This document shows positions 44,701 to 53,934 of a stretch of DNA of 64,000 nt, one piece after another. Below the pieces are notes generated by a model. The model was not told the origin of the DNA. It saw only the letters and a list, made by a program, of their open reading frames with translations, and made no database searches. Each line of letters opens with the position of its first letter. Within the stretch, counting starts at the first letter, position 1. The DNA comes from Billgrantia montanilacus. GTDB lineage: Bacteria; Pseudomonadota; Gammaproteobacteria; Pseudomonadales; Halomonadaceae. The position numbers and the translations under genes are program-made. The stretch lies in the NCBI RefSeq assembly GCF_003336675.1, contig NZ_QPII01000001.1, positions 124,001 to 188,000 on the forward strand. The letters run 5' to 3'.

Positions 44701-45885
44701 TCAGTCGCGCAGGCGGCAGCGGCTTTCCGGGCGATCGTAACCCAGGGTGTCGAGCTCGGTGTGCTGATGAAGAAAGCCTTCGAAGGGCGCCATGCCCACC
44801 AGGCTGTTGGGATGGGCGAGTGGTACCGGCTGGCGAAGCTGGCCGTTCCAGTCGCGGAAGCTGAGTGGACGACCCTTGAAGGCGGCCAGCTCGAATTGTT
44901 CGCCGATCAGGTAGTCGCGGAGGGTCTCCATGTCGGCGCTTTCGGTACGCGTCACCGCCTCGCCCACGGCGCGTATCGCCGCCCAGGCGGCATAGTCGGT
45001 GCCGGTCATGGGACGCTCGGCCTGTTTCTGGAAGCGGTTCTGCAGCTGCGCCGCTCCCCAGGCTTCCACCGCGGGGTGCCAGGCATCTGCCGCCATGCCC
45101 TGGGTGCCGGCCACGGGGCGTGGCAGCCAGGTATTGAAGGGCACGAAATCGCCGAAATCGTTGCGCTCGTCGGCGACTACCACCACGTCATAGTCGGGAC
45201 CCTGGGTGAACAGCGGCAGCTCGGCGGAGGCGTTGCGGCGCATGTCGGCCTCGAAGGTCCACTCCTTGTCGGCGACCACCCGCAAGGCAAATTTCTCGGC
45301 GGACCGGCGGAAGGCGTCGGCCCAGGCCTGGTCGTCTTCGGTCTGGCCGCTGATCAGGAACACCGAGCGCCAACGCCGCCAGTTGAGCCATTGGGCCAGG
45401 GCGTCGGTCAGCATGGCGTGGCTGGGGGCGGTGTGCAGCAAGTAGGGAGAGCAGTCATCGAGGCGAAGTGATACATCGCGAGCTCCCGCATTGAACAGCA
45501 GGGCCTGGTCACCGCTGATATCGATGGCCTTGCGCAGGGTCTGCGCGGGAACGTTAAGCACGATCAGGCTGATATCGTCATCGAGCATGGCCGTGAACGC
45601 CTCCAGCACGGCGTCCTCGTTGGCGGCAATCATGCTATCGAGTTCATGGTGCTGGCCAAGGAAACGGCCAGTGCTCATGTTGTCGCTGACCCCCAGGCGG
45701 GCCCCCTGGAGTCCGGAATCCTCGGGCTCGGGGGTCAGCTGGGCCAGTGCCGGACCGCGATCGGGCTGCCACTGCAGGTAGCCGTAACGCACGCTCACCT
45801 CGTCGGCATTCGCCAATGGGGCCAGCAGCCAGCCGCACAGTCCCAGCCCGCAGGCAAGGCGTCGCATTTGCGGGGAAGTGTCCAT
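44701..45885 (-). CDS. PQQ-associated ABC system periplasmic binding protein
   Basis: This 394-residue secreted protein has a signal peptide (RRLACGLGLCGWLLAPLANA). A type I periplasmic-binding fold resembling branched-chain amino-acid receptors follows (LGVSDNMSTGRFLGQHHEL, VFLISGQTEDDQAWADAFRR, YDVVVVADERNDFG). It matches the PQQ-dependent alcohol dehydrogenase system binding-protein family (PQQ_ABC_bind). AGGAG precedes the ATG at 45885. A binding protein next to an exporter-type permease is unusual but typical of this conserved cassette. Confidence 0.85.
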   Translation of the reverse strand: MDTSPQMRRLACGLGLCGWLLAPLANADEVSVRYGYLQWQPDRGPALAQLTPEPEDSGLQGARLGVSDNMSTGRFLGQHHELDSMIAANEDAVLEAFTAMLDDDISLIVLNVPAQTLRKAIDISGDQALLFNAGARDVSLRLDDCSPYLLHTAPSHAMLTDALAQWLNWRRWRSVFLISGQTEDDQAWADAFRRSAEKFALRVVADKEWTFEADMRRNASAELPLFTQGPDYDVVVVADERNDFGDFVPFNTWLPRPVAGTQGMAADAWHPAVEAWGAAQLQNRFQKQAERPMTGTDYAAWAAIRAVGEAVTRTESADMETLRDYLIGEQFELAAFKGRPLSFRDWNGQLRQPVPLAHPNSLVGMAPFEGFLHQHTELDTLGYDRPESRCRLRD

Positions 45886-45921
45886 GACATCTCCTGGTCG
45901 AGACGGGTCGAAAACGGGGCT

Positions 45922-46416
45922 TCACTGCACGACGAAGGTGCCGTTCACGCCGCGCTCCTCCAGGCCCGCGCAGGCCCATTCATAGGTGCCGGTGCGAATG
46001 GGCACGAAAAACAGCTCGGCCTCGCCTTCACTCTCGAACTCCAGTTCGGTCAGGGTGGGCGCTTTTATCTCGACGTTTCCCGCCTCGATCTTGCGCAGCC
46101 AGGCGTTCTTGAAGAAACCGGGGGCCACCCAGGCGCACTCCTGCATGCCTGTGGCTTCGATGACCAGCCGGTAGGACTGGCCGGTTTCCAACTGATACTC
46201 GCGCACCGATACGCCGAGCATGCTCTCGCCGGTGCCGATCACCAGCCGCTCAAGGCGCTCGGGTCGGTTGGCCAGGTCGCCGGCCGCCAGGGCAGCGCCG
46301 GTGGTGAGGCTCAGGACCAGGGCCAACAGCCCCATGGCGGCAGGGCGGCGTGCGGTGGGACGCTTGCGGGCAGGGGAAGTACGGCAAGGGAAAGTACGGC
46401 AAGAGGTGGCGGACAT
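45922..46416 (-). CDS. Secreted cupredoxin-like protein
   Basis: This 164-residue protein starts at 46416 with GGAG upstream. It has an Arg-rich start and a signal peptide (MGLLALVLSLTTGAALA). The mature part has a cupredoxin-like end: AELFFVPIRTGTYEWACAGLEERGVNGTFVV, where the Cys sits in the usual copper-site loop. The His ligands typical of plastocyanin are not clear, so copper binding is uncertain. It is the first gene of the minus-strand PQQ-associated ABC operon, divergent from pedF. Confidence 0.7.
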   Translation of the reverse strand: MSATSCRTFPCRTSPARKRPTARRPAAMGLLALVLSLTTGAALAAGDLANRPERLERLVIGTGESMLGVSVREYQLETGQSYRLVIEATGMQECAWVAPGFFKNAWLRKIEAGNVEIKAPTLTELEFESEGEAELFFVPIRTGTYEWACAGLEERGVNGTFVVQ

Positions 46417-46731
46417 GTTGTTGTTCTCCTTCGGGTTGCAGGACAGCTGGCCGTGTGGCCATGCCGTCAAGTTCAGCACTTAGCCCCGCCAAGTCCCATG
46501 ACACCATGGGGCCCTTGTTCTCCTTCCAAGGGCGTAAGACGGGAGCAGGGTAGAAGAGAGGACTAGTACCAAGGGAGGACGATGAGAGGCCGGAAAGTGG
46601 CGCTGCGCGCGCGATGCTGCGCTACCTAGACTCCACTCACACCGCTGCAGACCAGCGACCAGCGGCCTTGTTCGACTGCCGAATCTCACGACTTCGACGT
46701 CTCACAACAACACACAACGACAGGTGCCCTC
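46417..46731. promoter_or_regulatory. Divergent promoter region, cupredoxin/pedF
   Basis: There is no gene over 315 bases. It contains TACCAAGGGAGG (46567-46578), a shorter relative of the TACGACCAAG elements, and TCTCCTTCCAAGG (46525 area) on the other strand. Both operons of the PQQ cluster probably start here. Confidence 0.45.
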
Positions 46732-47202
46732 ATGCGAACCATGCCCCCCCTTACTCATGCTCTAGCCCACGGCCTGGGCACTCCCGCGCGCAACATCGTC
46801 GCCCTCTCCCTGGTCTGCCTGCTACTGGGCGCTTCCACCACGGCCTTGGGTCATGGCGATGTCACGCCCCAGGAAGTCGATACCAAGGGGTTGCCCGATC
46901 TGGGTGAGGCGCCGCTGATGGAGAACCCCTTCCGTCCTGGCAATCAGCACGACGACTACCATGAGCTGGCCGTACAGGTGGGCGAGAGTGGCTATGGTGG
47001 CAACTGTGCTGTCTGTCACGGCATCCAGGCCATGTCGGGGGGGCTGACGCCGGACCTGCGCAAGCTCGAAGAGTGGGACGACGAGTACTATCTGCAGCGA
47101 GTGAGTAACGGTACCGAGCGTGGCATGCCCGCCTTTCGGGAGAACCTCGACCAGACGGCGATGTGGGCCATCAAGACATACATCGAGTCGGTGACGCCCT
47201 GA
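46732..47202 (+). CDS. pedF: Cytochrome c-550 PedF
   Basis: This 156-residue periplasmic cytochrome has a signal sequence ending near ALGHGD and one haem-binding site CAVCH (C92, C95, H96). A Met ligand is probable in RGMPAFRENL. The family accepts electrons from PQQ-dependent alcohol dehydrogenases and takes the part of ExaB. No separate exaB was found in the window, so PedF is the probable acceptor for the dehydrogenase at 50253. It is the first gene of the plus-strand cluster. Confidence 0.88.
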   Translation: MRTMPPLTHALAHGLGTPARNIVALSLVCLLLGASTTALGHGDVTPQEVDTKGLPDLGEAPLMENPFRPGNQHDDYHELAVQVGESGYGGNCAVCHGIQAMSGGLTPDLRKLEEWDDEYYLQRVSNGTERGMPAFRENLDQTAMWAIKTYIESVTP

Positions 47203-47257
47203 GGGAAACACCAGGAAGCCGTCGCCACCAGCCATATCGTCTGGGAGGGAGTGCATC

Positions 47258-48241
47258 ATGTGGAAACGAACCTTGATCTTGCTGTTGCTCGTGCTGTTCC
47301 AGGCACCGGCCTGGGGCGGGGGGCTGGCATCGGAGGTGCTGCGCGCTGCCGTGGGCGAGGTGGCGGGAGACAATTCCAGCGCGGAGCTGTTTCGGCGCCC
47401 GGCGCTGCGCAACCTCGATGAAGTGATGGCCTCCGGGTATATCAACATCGGGCTGTACGAGGATTTCCCCCCATACTCCTATATTGACGAAGCGGGTGAG
47501 GCGCAGGGTATTGATGTAGAAATCGGGCGTGCCATCGCCGATGGGCTGGGCCTGGAATTCCGCCCGTTCTGGATCAAGCCCGGCAGCAGCCTGGGGCGTG
47601 ATCTCGGCAACAACGTTTCGCGTGGCCACTATCTGCGCCCGACCCAGGTAGCCGATGTCATGCTGCGGGTCCCCTACGACAGGGACTTCTCCTACCTGCG
47701 CGACTCCACCGGTGAGTACATCAACAAGAGCGTGGTGATGTTCGGCCCCTACCAGCGCGAAGAGTGGGGTATCGCCTACGATGCCGATCAGCTCGATGGA
47801 GAGGCGACGTTGGGCAGCTTTCGCCACCAGCGCATCGGCGCGGAGTACGACACCCTGCCGGCCACCTACCTGACCGCCGTGATGGGCGGGCAACTGCGCG
47901 ACAACGTCCGCCACTATCGCAACGTGGGCGATGCCTTTGCCGCCATGGCCCGTGGCGAAGTGGCAGGGGTCATGGCCATTCGTGGCGAGCTCCAGCATTA
48001 CCTGGCACGCCATCCGGCACGTGATTTCCGGCTTGCCCAGCCACTGCTGCCCGGCATCTCTCGTCAGCAATGGGATATCGGCATGGCCGTTCGCCACAAC
48101 CATCGCCAGTTGGGCTACGCGGTCGAGGCGATAGTGGATCGCGCGGTGCGCGACGGTAGCCTCGATGACATCTTCCAGGCCCATGCCCTCGAGTATCGTA
48201 TGCCCGATTTCTACGCCGAGGTTCTCGGCCCGGCGGAGTGA
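47258..48241 (+). CDS. MoxJ-like quinoprotein-associated binding protein
   Basis: This 327-residue secreted protein has a signal peptide (LILLLLVLFQAPAWG). A family-3 solute-binding fold follows (INIGLYEDFPPYSYIDEAGEAQGIDVEIGRAIADGLGLEF). It fits the MoxJ/MxaJ-like set found beside quinoprotein dehydrogenases. In methylotrophs MxaJ helps the dehydrogenase mature or dock its cytochrome. GGGAGGGAG lies upstream of ATG 47258. The next gene begins six bases after the stop. Confidence 0.85.
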   Translation: MWKRTLILLLLVLFQAPAWGGGLASEVLRAAVGEVAGDNSSAELFRRPALRNLDEVMASGYINIGLYEDFPPYSYIDEAGEAQGIDVEIGRAIADGLGLEFRPFWIKPGSSLGRDLGNNVSRGHYLRPTQVADVMLRVPYDRDFSYLRDSTGEYINKSVVMFGPYQREEWGIAYDADQLDGEATLGSFRHQRIGAEYDTLPATYLTAVMGGQLRDNVRHYRNVGDAFAAMARGEVAGVMAIRGELQHYLARHPARDFRLAQPLLPGISRQQWDIGMAVRHNHRQLGYAVEAIVDRAVRDGSLDDIFQAHALEYRMPDFYAEVLGPAE

Positions 48242-48246
48242 GCGTG

Positions 48247-49062
48247 ATGAGACAACAAGCGATTCTCTGGATGGCACGCTGCGGATGGCTTGCACTGACA
48301 GTTGGCTGCCTGATGGGTTCAACCGTGACAGCAGTGGCATCCATCCCGGACGACCCCTATCGCTCGCCTATGTGGCACTACAACCTGAACCGCTATCTTG
48401 GCGAAGGCGAGACAGTCCAGCATAGCGACCAGGTGGTGCTCAAGGTGCCCCACTTCGCTGAGGACGCCACCCAGGTGCCCCTGACGGTGGATCTCTCCGG
48501 CTTCGGCTCGTCCGTCAAGGAGGTCATCACCTGGGTCGATCTCAACCCGGTACCGCATCTCTTCACCTTTCGGCCCGAAGCCACCGAAGTGCGGGGCATT
48601 GCCCTGAATTTTCGCATTCAACAGGCATCCACGGTGCGTGCGGCGGTGCTGGATGGGCAAGGCGTGTGGCACATCGGCAGTGCCCATGTGGATGCGGCCG
48701 GCGGTGGCTGTACCGCGCCCAGCGCCACGGCCACCAATCCCGACTGGGCGGCCAGCCTCGGCCAGATGCGCGGTGCGCTGTTCAGCCCGGCCAGTGGGCC
48801 GGCCAGCACTCGCTTGAAGCTGCAGGTCATGCATCCCATGGACACCGGAATGGTGGGCAACATTCCGCGATTCAACATCGAGCAGGTCGAGCTGCGAAAT
48901 GCCACCAGTCAGGCGCGACTCGCCACCATGTCGCTGTCTGAATCGGCCTCGGAGAATCCGCTTTTCGTCTTTGACCTGGAGCACGAAGGGAAGGAGGACG
49001 GACTCACGCTATGGATGCGTGACAACGGCGGGAATGTCTTCGAAAACCACCTGGGTACCTGA
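48247..49062 (+). CDS. Quinoprotein-associated SoxYZ-like carrier
   Basis: This 271-residue secreted protein has a hydrophobic signal (WLALTVGCLMGSTVTAVA), a SoxY-like domain with Cys155 in AAGGGCTAP, and a SoxZ-like domain (LQVMHPMDTGM, FVFDLEHEG). It is the second SoxYZ fusion in the window; the first is at 19749. This one belongs to the family found with PQQ dehydrogenases, where the cysteine may carry or transfer a thiol-bound group. ATG 48247 has GGAG eight bases upstream. It is followed by a metallohydrolase of the same relay system, three bases away. Confidence 0.82.
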   Translation: MRQQAILWMARCGWLALTVGCLMGSTVTAVASIPDDPYRSPMWHYNLNRYLGEGETVQHSDQVVLKVPHFAEDATQVPLTVDLSGFGSSVKEVITWVDLNPVPHLFTFRPEATEVRGIALNFRIQQASTVRAAVLDGQGVWHIGSAHVDAAGGGCTAPSATATNPDWAASLGQMRGALFSPASGPASTRLKLQVMHPMDTGMVGNIPRFNIEQVELRNATSQARLATMSLSESASENPLFVFDLEHEGKEDGLTLWMRDNGGNVFENHLGT

Positions 49063-49064
49063 TC

Positions 49065-50009
49065 ATGCGATACGCCATGCTGCTGCTGAGTAGCCTGTTT
49101 CTTGGTGGAGGCACTGCGTCGGCCGAGAACTTTCGGTATGCTCTCGAGCCGGTGGAAATCACCTCGGATGTGTGGGTCATCGAAGGCGTGACGGAAGATT
49201 TTTCCCGTGATAACGGGGGCAATATCGTCAATACCGCCTTTATCCTTACCGAAGAAGGTGTGGTGGTCTTCGATACCGGTCCTTCACGGCGCTACGGTGA
49301 GCAGATGCGAGAAGTCATCGCCTCGATCACCAGCCTTCCTGTTACTCATGTCTTCCTCTCCCATCATCATCCCGACCATGTGTTCGGTAATCAGGCCTTC
49401 GACCCACACAGGCTCCACGCATTGGACGGTACCATTGCACTGCTCAAGGCCCAGGGAGACGACTTCGCCGAAAATCTCTACCGAGCGCTCGGTGACTGGA
49501 TGCGGGGTACCGAGGTCGTGCTGCCCACCCAGCGCGTCACGCCCGGCCGAATGACCATTGGCGGACGCGATATCGAGCTGATCGCCATGAGCGGCCATTC
49601 CGGGGCCGACCTGGTGCTGCTGGATGATGCCTCCGGCGTACTGCTGACTTCCGACATGGTGTTCTTTCAGCGCGCGCCGACGACGCCGCACACGCCTGGT
49701 ATCGACGTCTGGCGTGAGGAACTGCGCGAACTGGAAGCCCTCGATTTTCGCTATCTGGTACCTGGTCATGGCCCGGTGGTGAAGGACACGGCGCCTTTCG
49801 ACCAGATGCACGATTATCTTGCCTGGCTTGATACGAGCCTGAGGGAGGCGGCCGGCCAGGGGTTGACCGCCAGCGAGGTCATGGACATGGCCATTCCCGA
49901 GCGGTTCGATGAAATAGCGGTTGCGCGCCATGAGCTGATTCGCAGCGTGACCCACCTGTATGGCCGCTACGAGCGTGAAGCACTATCGCCGCTGACCGGT
50001 GGAGGGTAA
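49065..50009 (+). CDS. Quinoprotein relay metallo-hydrolase (SoxH-like)
   Basis: This 314-residue secreted protein has a signal sequence (LLLSSLFLGGGTASA) and the metallo-beta-lactamase motif H-x-H-x-D-H (H100-H105 in LSHHHPDHVFG). A second His occurs in MSGHSGADLVLLDD and a third in YLVPGHGPVV. It is the quinoprotein relay system zinc metallohydrolase type, related to SoxH. Pairing with the SoxYZ-like gene suggests that it cleaves a thioester- or disulfide-type adduct from the carrier; this is inference. Confidence 0.83.
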   Translation: MRYAMLLLSSLFLGGGTASAENFRYALEPVEITSDVWVIEGVTEDFSRDNGGNIVNTAFILTEEGVVVFDTGPSRRYGEQMREVIASITSLPVTHVFLSHHHPDHVFGNQAFDPHRLHALDGTIALLKAQGDDFAENLYRALGDWMRGTEVVLPTQRVTPGRMTIGGRDIELIAMSGHSGADLVLLDDASGVLLTSDMVFFQRAPTTPHTPGIDVWREELRELEALDFRYLVPGHGPVVKDTAPFDQMHDYLAWLDTSLREAAGQGLTASEVMDMAIPERFDEIAVARHELIRSVTHLYGRYEREALSPLTGGG

Positions 50010-50050
50010 GCGTAAAGGTGGGATGACGTTTATTGCAGTGCATGGCTCTT

Positions 50051-50088
50051 GCCACCTTGATCAGTGACAGTGATCGGGTGGCTTTTTT
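50051..50088 (+). terminator. Rho-independent terminator before the dehydrogenase gene
   Basis: GCCACC (50051-50056) pairs with GGTGGC (50077-50082), with inner GATCA/TGATC arms, followed by TTTTTT. It separates the relay genes from the alcohol dehydrogenase, which must have its own promoter. Confidence 0.8.
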
Positions 50089-50108
50089 ATGGGTGAACCA
50101 CTGGGTAG

Positions 50109-50127
50109 TACGACCAAGAGAGGAGGG
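50109..50127 (+). promoter_or_regulatory. Candidate ErbR-type element upstream of the dehydrogenase
   Basis: TACGACCAAGAGAGGAGGG lies 126 bases before the ATG. Its first ten bases recur exactly before the second pqqA (55843). It sits just after the terminator, where an activator site would be expected. Confidence 0.45.
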
Positions 50128-50252
50128 AATGTCGTCCCTGTTGGCCATGGCTGGGCGCTCCGAGATCCGCCAGATTGAAAGGCGCAGCGTCAGGTTGCGC
50201 GCTGGAAATCAAACAACAATTCCATCGAATTACTGTCCCTCCGGAGACCATC

Positions 50253-52034
50253 ATGACTCAGTCCACTTCCCTCGGCAAACTGGCCAGGCCTCTTGCCCTG
50301 ACCGCCATTGCACTGGCTGTTTCAGCCCATGCCCAGGCCGTCAGCTTCGAGGACATGCTTAACGACCACCTGGCCACGGATCAGGTGGTGACCAACGGCA
50401 TGGGCCTGCATGGGCAGCGATTCAGCCCGCTGACTACTCTCAACACCGATAATGTCCACCAGTTGCGTCCGGTGTGGGCTTTCTCCTTTGGCGGTGAAAA
50501 ACAGCGAGGCCAGGAGTCTCAGCCGCTGGTGAAGGACGGCGTGATGTACGTAACCGGTTCCTACTCACGCATGTGGGCGGTGGATGCCTATACCGGAGAG
50601 CAGGTATGGCAGTACGAGGCGCGTCTGCCCGACGGCATCATGCCCTGCTGCGACGTGGTCAATCGGGGGGCGGCCATCTACGGCGACAAAGTCTATTTTG
50701 GCACGCTGGATGCGCGGCTGGTGGCACTCGACCGCGAGACCGGGCGCGTTCAATGGATCAAGCGAGTGGCCGATTATGAGGCGGGACATGCCATTACCGC
50801 TGCGCCGATCATCATCGATGGCAAGCTGATCACCGGCGTGGCCGGGGGCGAGTTCGGCGTGGTGGGCACCGTCTTCGCCTTCGACGCCGAGACGGGCGAC
50901 GAGCTTTGGACCCGTCCTGTGGTCGAGGGACACATGGGCTATGTCTTTGAAAATGGCGAAGCCGTCGAGAACGGCATCACCGGGAGCGAAGCGGGGCTGA
51001 GTTGGCCCGGCGACATGTGGGAGCAGGGTGGCGGTGCGCCCTGGCTGGGTGGGTTCTATGATGCAGACACGCACTCCCTGCTGATCGGTACCGGCAACCC
51101 GGCCCCCTGGAACTCTCACCTGCGTCCCGGCGACAACCTCTACACCTCCTCTCGTCTGGCGATCAATCCCGACGACGGCACCATCAAGTGGCATTTCCAG
51201 TCTACGCCCAATGACGGCTGGGACTATGACGGTGTCAACGAGGTGATCTCTTTCGACTACGAAGAGAACGGCAGCCTGGTCAAGGCGGCCGCCACGGCGG
51301 ATCGCAACGGCTTCTTCTACGTGCTCGATCGCGAGAGCGGCGAGTTCATCCGCGGCTTCCCCTTCGCCGACCGGGTCAGCTGGGCCGAAGGACTGGACGA
51401 GAACGGCCGGCCCATCTTCAATCCCGCTGGGCGCCCGGGCAATCCGGCCGATACCGAGGGCGAACGCGGCGAGTCGGTGGCGGCCTATCCGGCCTTCCTG
51501 GGCGCCAAGAACTGGAACCCCATGGCCTACAGCCAGGATACCGGCCTGTTCTACATCCCCTCCAACGAGTGGATGATGGACATCTGGAACGAGCCGGTAT
51601 CCTACCGCAAGGGCGCGGCGTTTCTGGGCGCCGGCTTCACGATTCGTCCCACCAACGACGACTACATCGGCGTGCTGCGTGCCGTCGATCCACGCACCGG
51701 GGAGGAGGTGTGGCGCCACGAGAACCGCGCGCCGCTCTGGGGCGGGGTGATGACCACCGCTGGCAACCTGGTCTTCACCGGTACGCCGGAGGGGTATCTG
51801 AAGGCCTTCGATGCCACCACCGGTGAGGAGCTGTGGGGCTTCAATACCGGCTCCGGGGTGGTGGCCACGCCGATTACCTGGGAGATGGACGGTGAGCAGT
51901 ACGTCTCGGTGGCCTCCGGCTGGGGTGGGGCGGTGCCGCTGTGGGGAGGCGAGGTCGCCGAGGTAATCAAGGACTTCAACCAGGGCGGCATGTTGTGGAC
52001 CTTCAAGCTGCCAAGCGAATACGCCCAGCAGTGA
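50253..52034 (+). CDS. exaA: PQQ-dependent alcohol dehydrogenase, predicted lanthanide type
   Basis: This 593-residue periplasmic enzyme oxidises alcohols with PQQ and passes electrons to cytochrome c. ATG 50253 gives a signal peptide ending at AQA (29). It has eight-bladed propeller repeats, the vicinal disulfide C132-C133 (MPCCDV), metal ligands E200 (GGEFG) and N282 (GTGN), and catalytic D324. Two residues on is D326 (GWDYDGVN). The Asp at this +2 position coordinates lanthanides in XoxF and PedH, while calcium enzymes have Ala, Ser or Thr there. The usual Ca-type exaA symbol is therefore kept only for position. A terminator-like hairpin follows. Confidence 0.9.
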   Translation: MTQSTSLGKLARPLALTAIALAVSAHAQAVSFEDMLNDHLATDQVVTNGMGLHGQRFSPLTTLNTDNVHQLRPVWAFSFGGEKQRGQESQPLVKDGVMYVTGSYSRMWAVDAYTGEQVWQYEARLPDGIMPCCDVVNRGAAIYGDKVYFGTLDARLVALDRETGRVQWIKRVADYEAGHAITAAPIIIDGKLITGVAGGEFGVVGTVFAFDAETGDELWTRPVVEGHMGYVFENGEAVENGITGSEAGLSWPGDMWEQGGGAPWLGGFYDADTHSLLIGTGNPAPWNSHLRPGDNLYTSSRLAINPDDGTIKWHFQSTPNDGWDYDGVNEVISFDYEENGSLVKAAATADRNGFFYVLDRESGEFIRGFPFADRVSWAEGLDENGRPIFNPAGRPGNPADTEGERGESVAAYPAFLGAKNWNPMAYSQDTGLFYIPSNEWMMDIWNEPVSYRKGAAFLGAGFTIRPTNDDYIGVLRAVDPRTGEEVWRHENRAPLWGGVMTTAGNLVFTGTPEGYLKAFDATTGEELWGFNTGSGVVATPITWEMDGEQYVSVASGWGGAVPLWGGEVAEVIKDFNQGGMLWTFKLPSEYAQQ

Positions 52035-52040
52035 TTCGTC

Positions 52041-52071
52041 AGGAGCCGGGTCCTCGGCGGCCCCGGCTCCT
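52041..52071 (+). terminator. Terminator-like hairpin after the dehydrogenase
   Basis: AGGAGCCGGG (52041-52050) pairs with CCCGGCTCCT (52062-52071), a perfect 10-bp stem. No long T run follows. Confidence 0.6.
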
Positions 52072-52290
52072 ACTACTAACGACCCCGTCTCGGCCCCCCA
52101 AGGAAGCATTGGCCATGGCCGTGGGTTAACTACACTCGAAGCAAGGCCGGCCAACCTCAATGGTACACAGCGTGAGGGCGTGTCGGACGAGAAAAAATAA
52201 AGGGCTCGTCAGGGCACCCACCGAGTGAGTCAGCGCTATCTTTCAAATGGCCAAACCAGTCAACAAGAATGCACTCCAGGAGCTAGAACC

Positions 52291-53811
52291 ATGATCTACG
52301 CCAACCCCGGTCAGTCCGGTTCCGTCATCACGTTCGAATCTCGCTACGGCAATTTCATCGGTGGGGAGTTCGTGCCTCCGGTGAAAGGCCAGTACTTCGA
52401 CAACGTCAGCCCGGTCAACGGTGAGGTGTTCTGCCAGATTCCGCGCTCCACCACCGAAGACATCGAGAAGGCACTGGATGCCGCCCATGCCGCCGCCCCG
52501 GCCTGGGGCAAGACATCCGCCGCCGAGCGCAGCAATATCCTGCTCAAGATCGCCGATCGCATCGAGCAGAACCTGGAAATGCTGGCCGTCGCCGAGACCT
52601 GGGACAACGGCAAGGCGGTGCGCGAGACCCTCAACGCCGACCTCCCGCTGGCCGTCGACCACTTCCGTTACTTTGCCGGCTGTATCCGCGCCCAGGAGGG
52701 CACCGCGGCTGACATCGACGCCAATACCGTCTCCTATCACTTCCACGAGCCGCTGGGCGTGGTGGGCCAGATCATCCCTTGGAACTTCCCGCTGCTGATG
52801 GCCGTGTGGAAGCTGGCGCCTGCGCTGGCAGCCGGCAACTGCGTGGTGCTCAAGCCCGCCGAGCAGACCCCGGCATCGATCCTCAAGCTGATGGAGCTGG
52901 TCGGCGACCTGCTGCCGGCGGGTGTGGTCAACGTGGTCAACGGTTACGGCGCGGAGGCCGGCCAGGCACTCGCCACCAGCAAGCGCATCGCCAAGATCGC
53001 CTTCACCGGCTCCACCCCGGTGGGTGCTCATATCCTCAAGTGCGCCGCCGAGAACATCATTCCCTCCACCGTTGAGCTGGGTGGCAAGTCGCCGAACATC
53101 TACTTCGCCGACATCATGAACGCCGAGCCCGAGTTCATCGACAAGGCGGTGGAAGGCCTGGTGCTGGCCTTCTTCAACCAGGGCGAAGTGTGCACCTGCC
53201 CGTCGCGTGCGCTGATCCAGGAGGACATCTACGACGACTTCATGGCCAAGGTGATCGAACGTACCGTGGCGATCAAGCGCGGCAACCCGCTGGATACCGA
53301 CGTTCAGGTCGGCGCCCAGGCCTCCCAGGAGCAGTTCGACAAGATCATGTCCTACATGGACATCGCCCGCGAGGAAGGCGCCGAGTTCCTCACCGGCGGC
53401 GACAAGGCGAGCTTCGACCCGGCCTACGACAAGGGCTACTACATCCAGCCGACCCTGCTCAAGGGCAACAACCAGATGCGCGTCTTCCAGGAGGAGATCT
53501 TCGGTCCGGTGGTGGCGGTGACCACCTTCAAGGACGAGGCCGAGGCGCTGGCCATTGCCAACGACACCGAGTTCGGCCTCGGCGCAGGGGTGTGGAGTCG
53601 CGACATCAACGTCGCCTTCCGCATGGGGCGTGGCATCCAGGCCGGCCGCGTCTGGACCAACTGCTACCATCAGTACCCGGCACACGCCGCCTTCGGCGGC
53701 TACAAGAAGTCCGGCGTCGGCCGCGAGACTCACAAGGTGGCGCTCGAGCACTACCAGCAGACCAAGAACCTGCTGGTCAGCTACGACATCAATCCGCTCG
53801 GCTTCTTCTGA
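52291..53811 (+). CDS. exaC: Aldehyde dehydrogenase ExaC
   Basis: This 506-residue NAD-dependent enzyme oxidises the aldehyde made by the dehydrogenase. ATG 52291 has AGGAG upstream and gives the same length as ExaC of P. aeruginosa. The catalytic cysteine is C301 (NQGEVCTC), the general base E262 ([10 protein letters not shown]), and the NAD-binding GSTPVG is present. C301 has a second cysteine two residues on. A separate promoter is likely in the 220 bases upstream. A hairpin follows. Confidence 0.93.
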   Translation: MIYANPGQSGSVITFESRYGNFIGGEFVPPVKGQYFDNVSPVNGEVFCQIPRSTTEDIEKALDAAHAAAPAWGKTSAAERSNILLKIADRIEQNLEMLAVAETWDNGKAVRETLNADLPLAVDHFRYFAGCIRAQEGTAADIDANTVSYHFHEPLGVVGQIIPWNFPLLMAVWKLAPALAAGNCVVLKPAEQTPASILKLMELVGDLLPAGVVNVVNGYGAEAGQALATSKRIAKIAFTGSTPVGAHILKCAAENIIPSTVELGGKSPNIYFADIMNAEPEFIDKAVEGLVLAFFNQGEVCTCPSRALIQEDIYDDFMAKVIERTVAIKRGNPLDTDVQVGAQASQEQFDKIMSYMDIAREEGAEFLTGGDKASFDPAYDKGYYIQPTLLKGNNQMRVFQEEIFGPVVAVTTFKDEAEALAIANDTEFGLGAGVWSRDINVAFRMGRGIQAGRVWTNCYHQYPAHAAFGGYKKSGVGRETHKVALEHYQQTKNLLVSYDINPLGFF

Positions 53812-53819
53812 GCCTCCAT

Positions 53820-53842
53820 GCCGCCCGGCCCAGCCGGGCGGC
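53820..53842 (+). terminator. GC-rich hairpin after exaC
   Basis: GCCGCCCGGC (53820-53829) and GCCGGGCGGC (53833-53842) form a perfect 10-bp stem with a three-base loop. There is no T-tract. Confidence 0.6.
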
Positions 53843-53934
53843 AATTATCCCGAGAGTGGACAACCGCTCCGTCCCTGGCGATTCCGAACGAACCGCGTGT
53901 GGCATCATGCCGCCCGCCAAGCCCGGAGAGAGAC

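Noticed and set aside
52243..53844. 533-residue minus-strand frame over exaC
   Set aside because: The plus strand has complete aldehyde dehydrogenase motifs; the antisense product is compositionally odd and matches no family.
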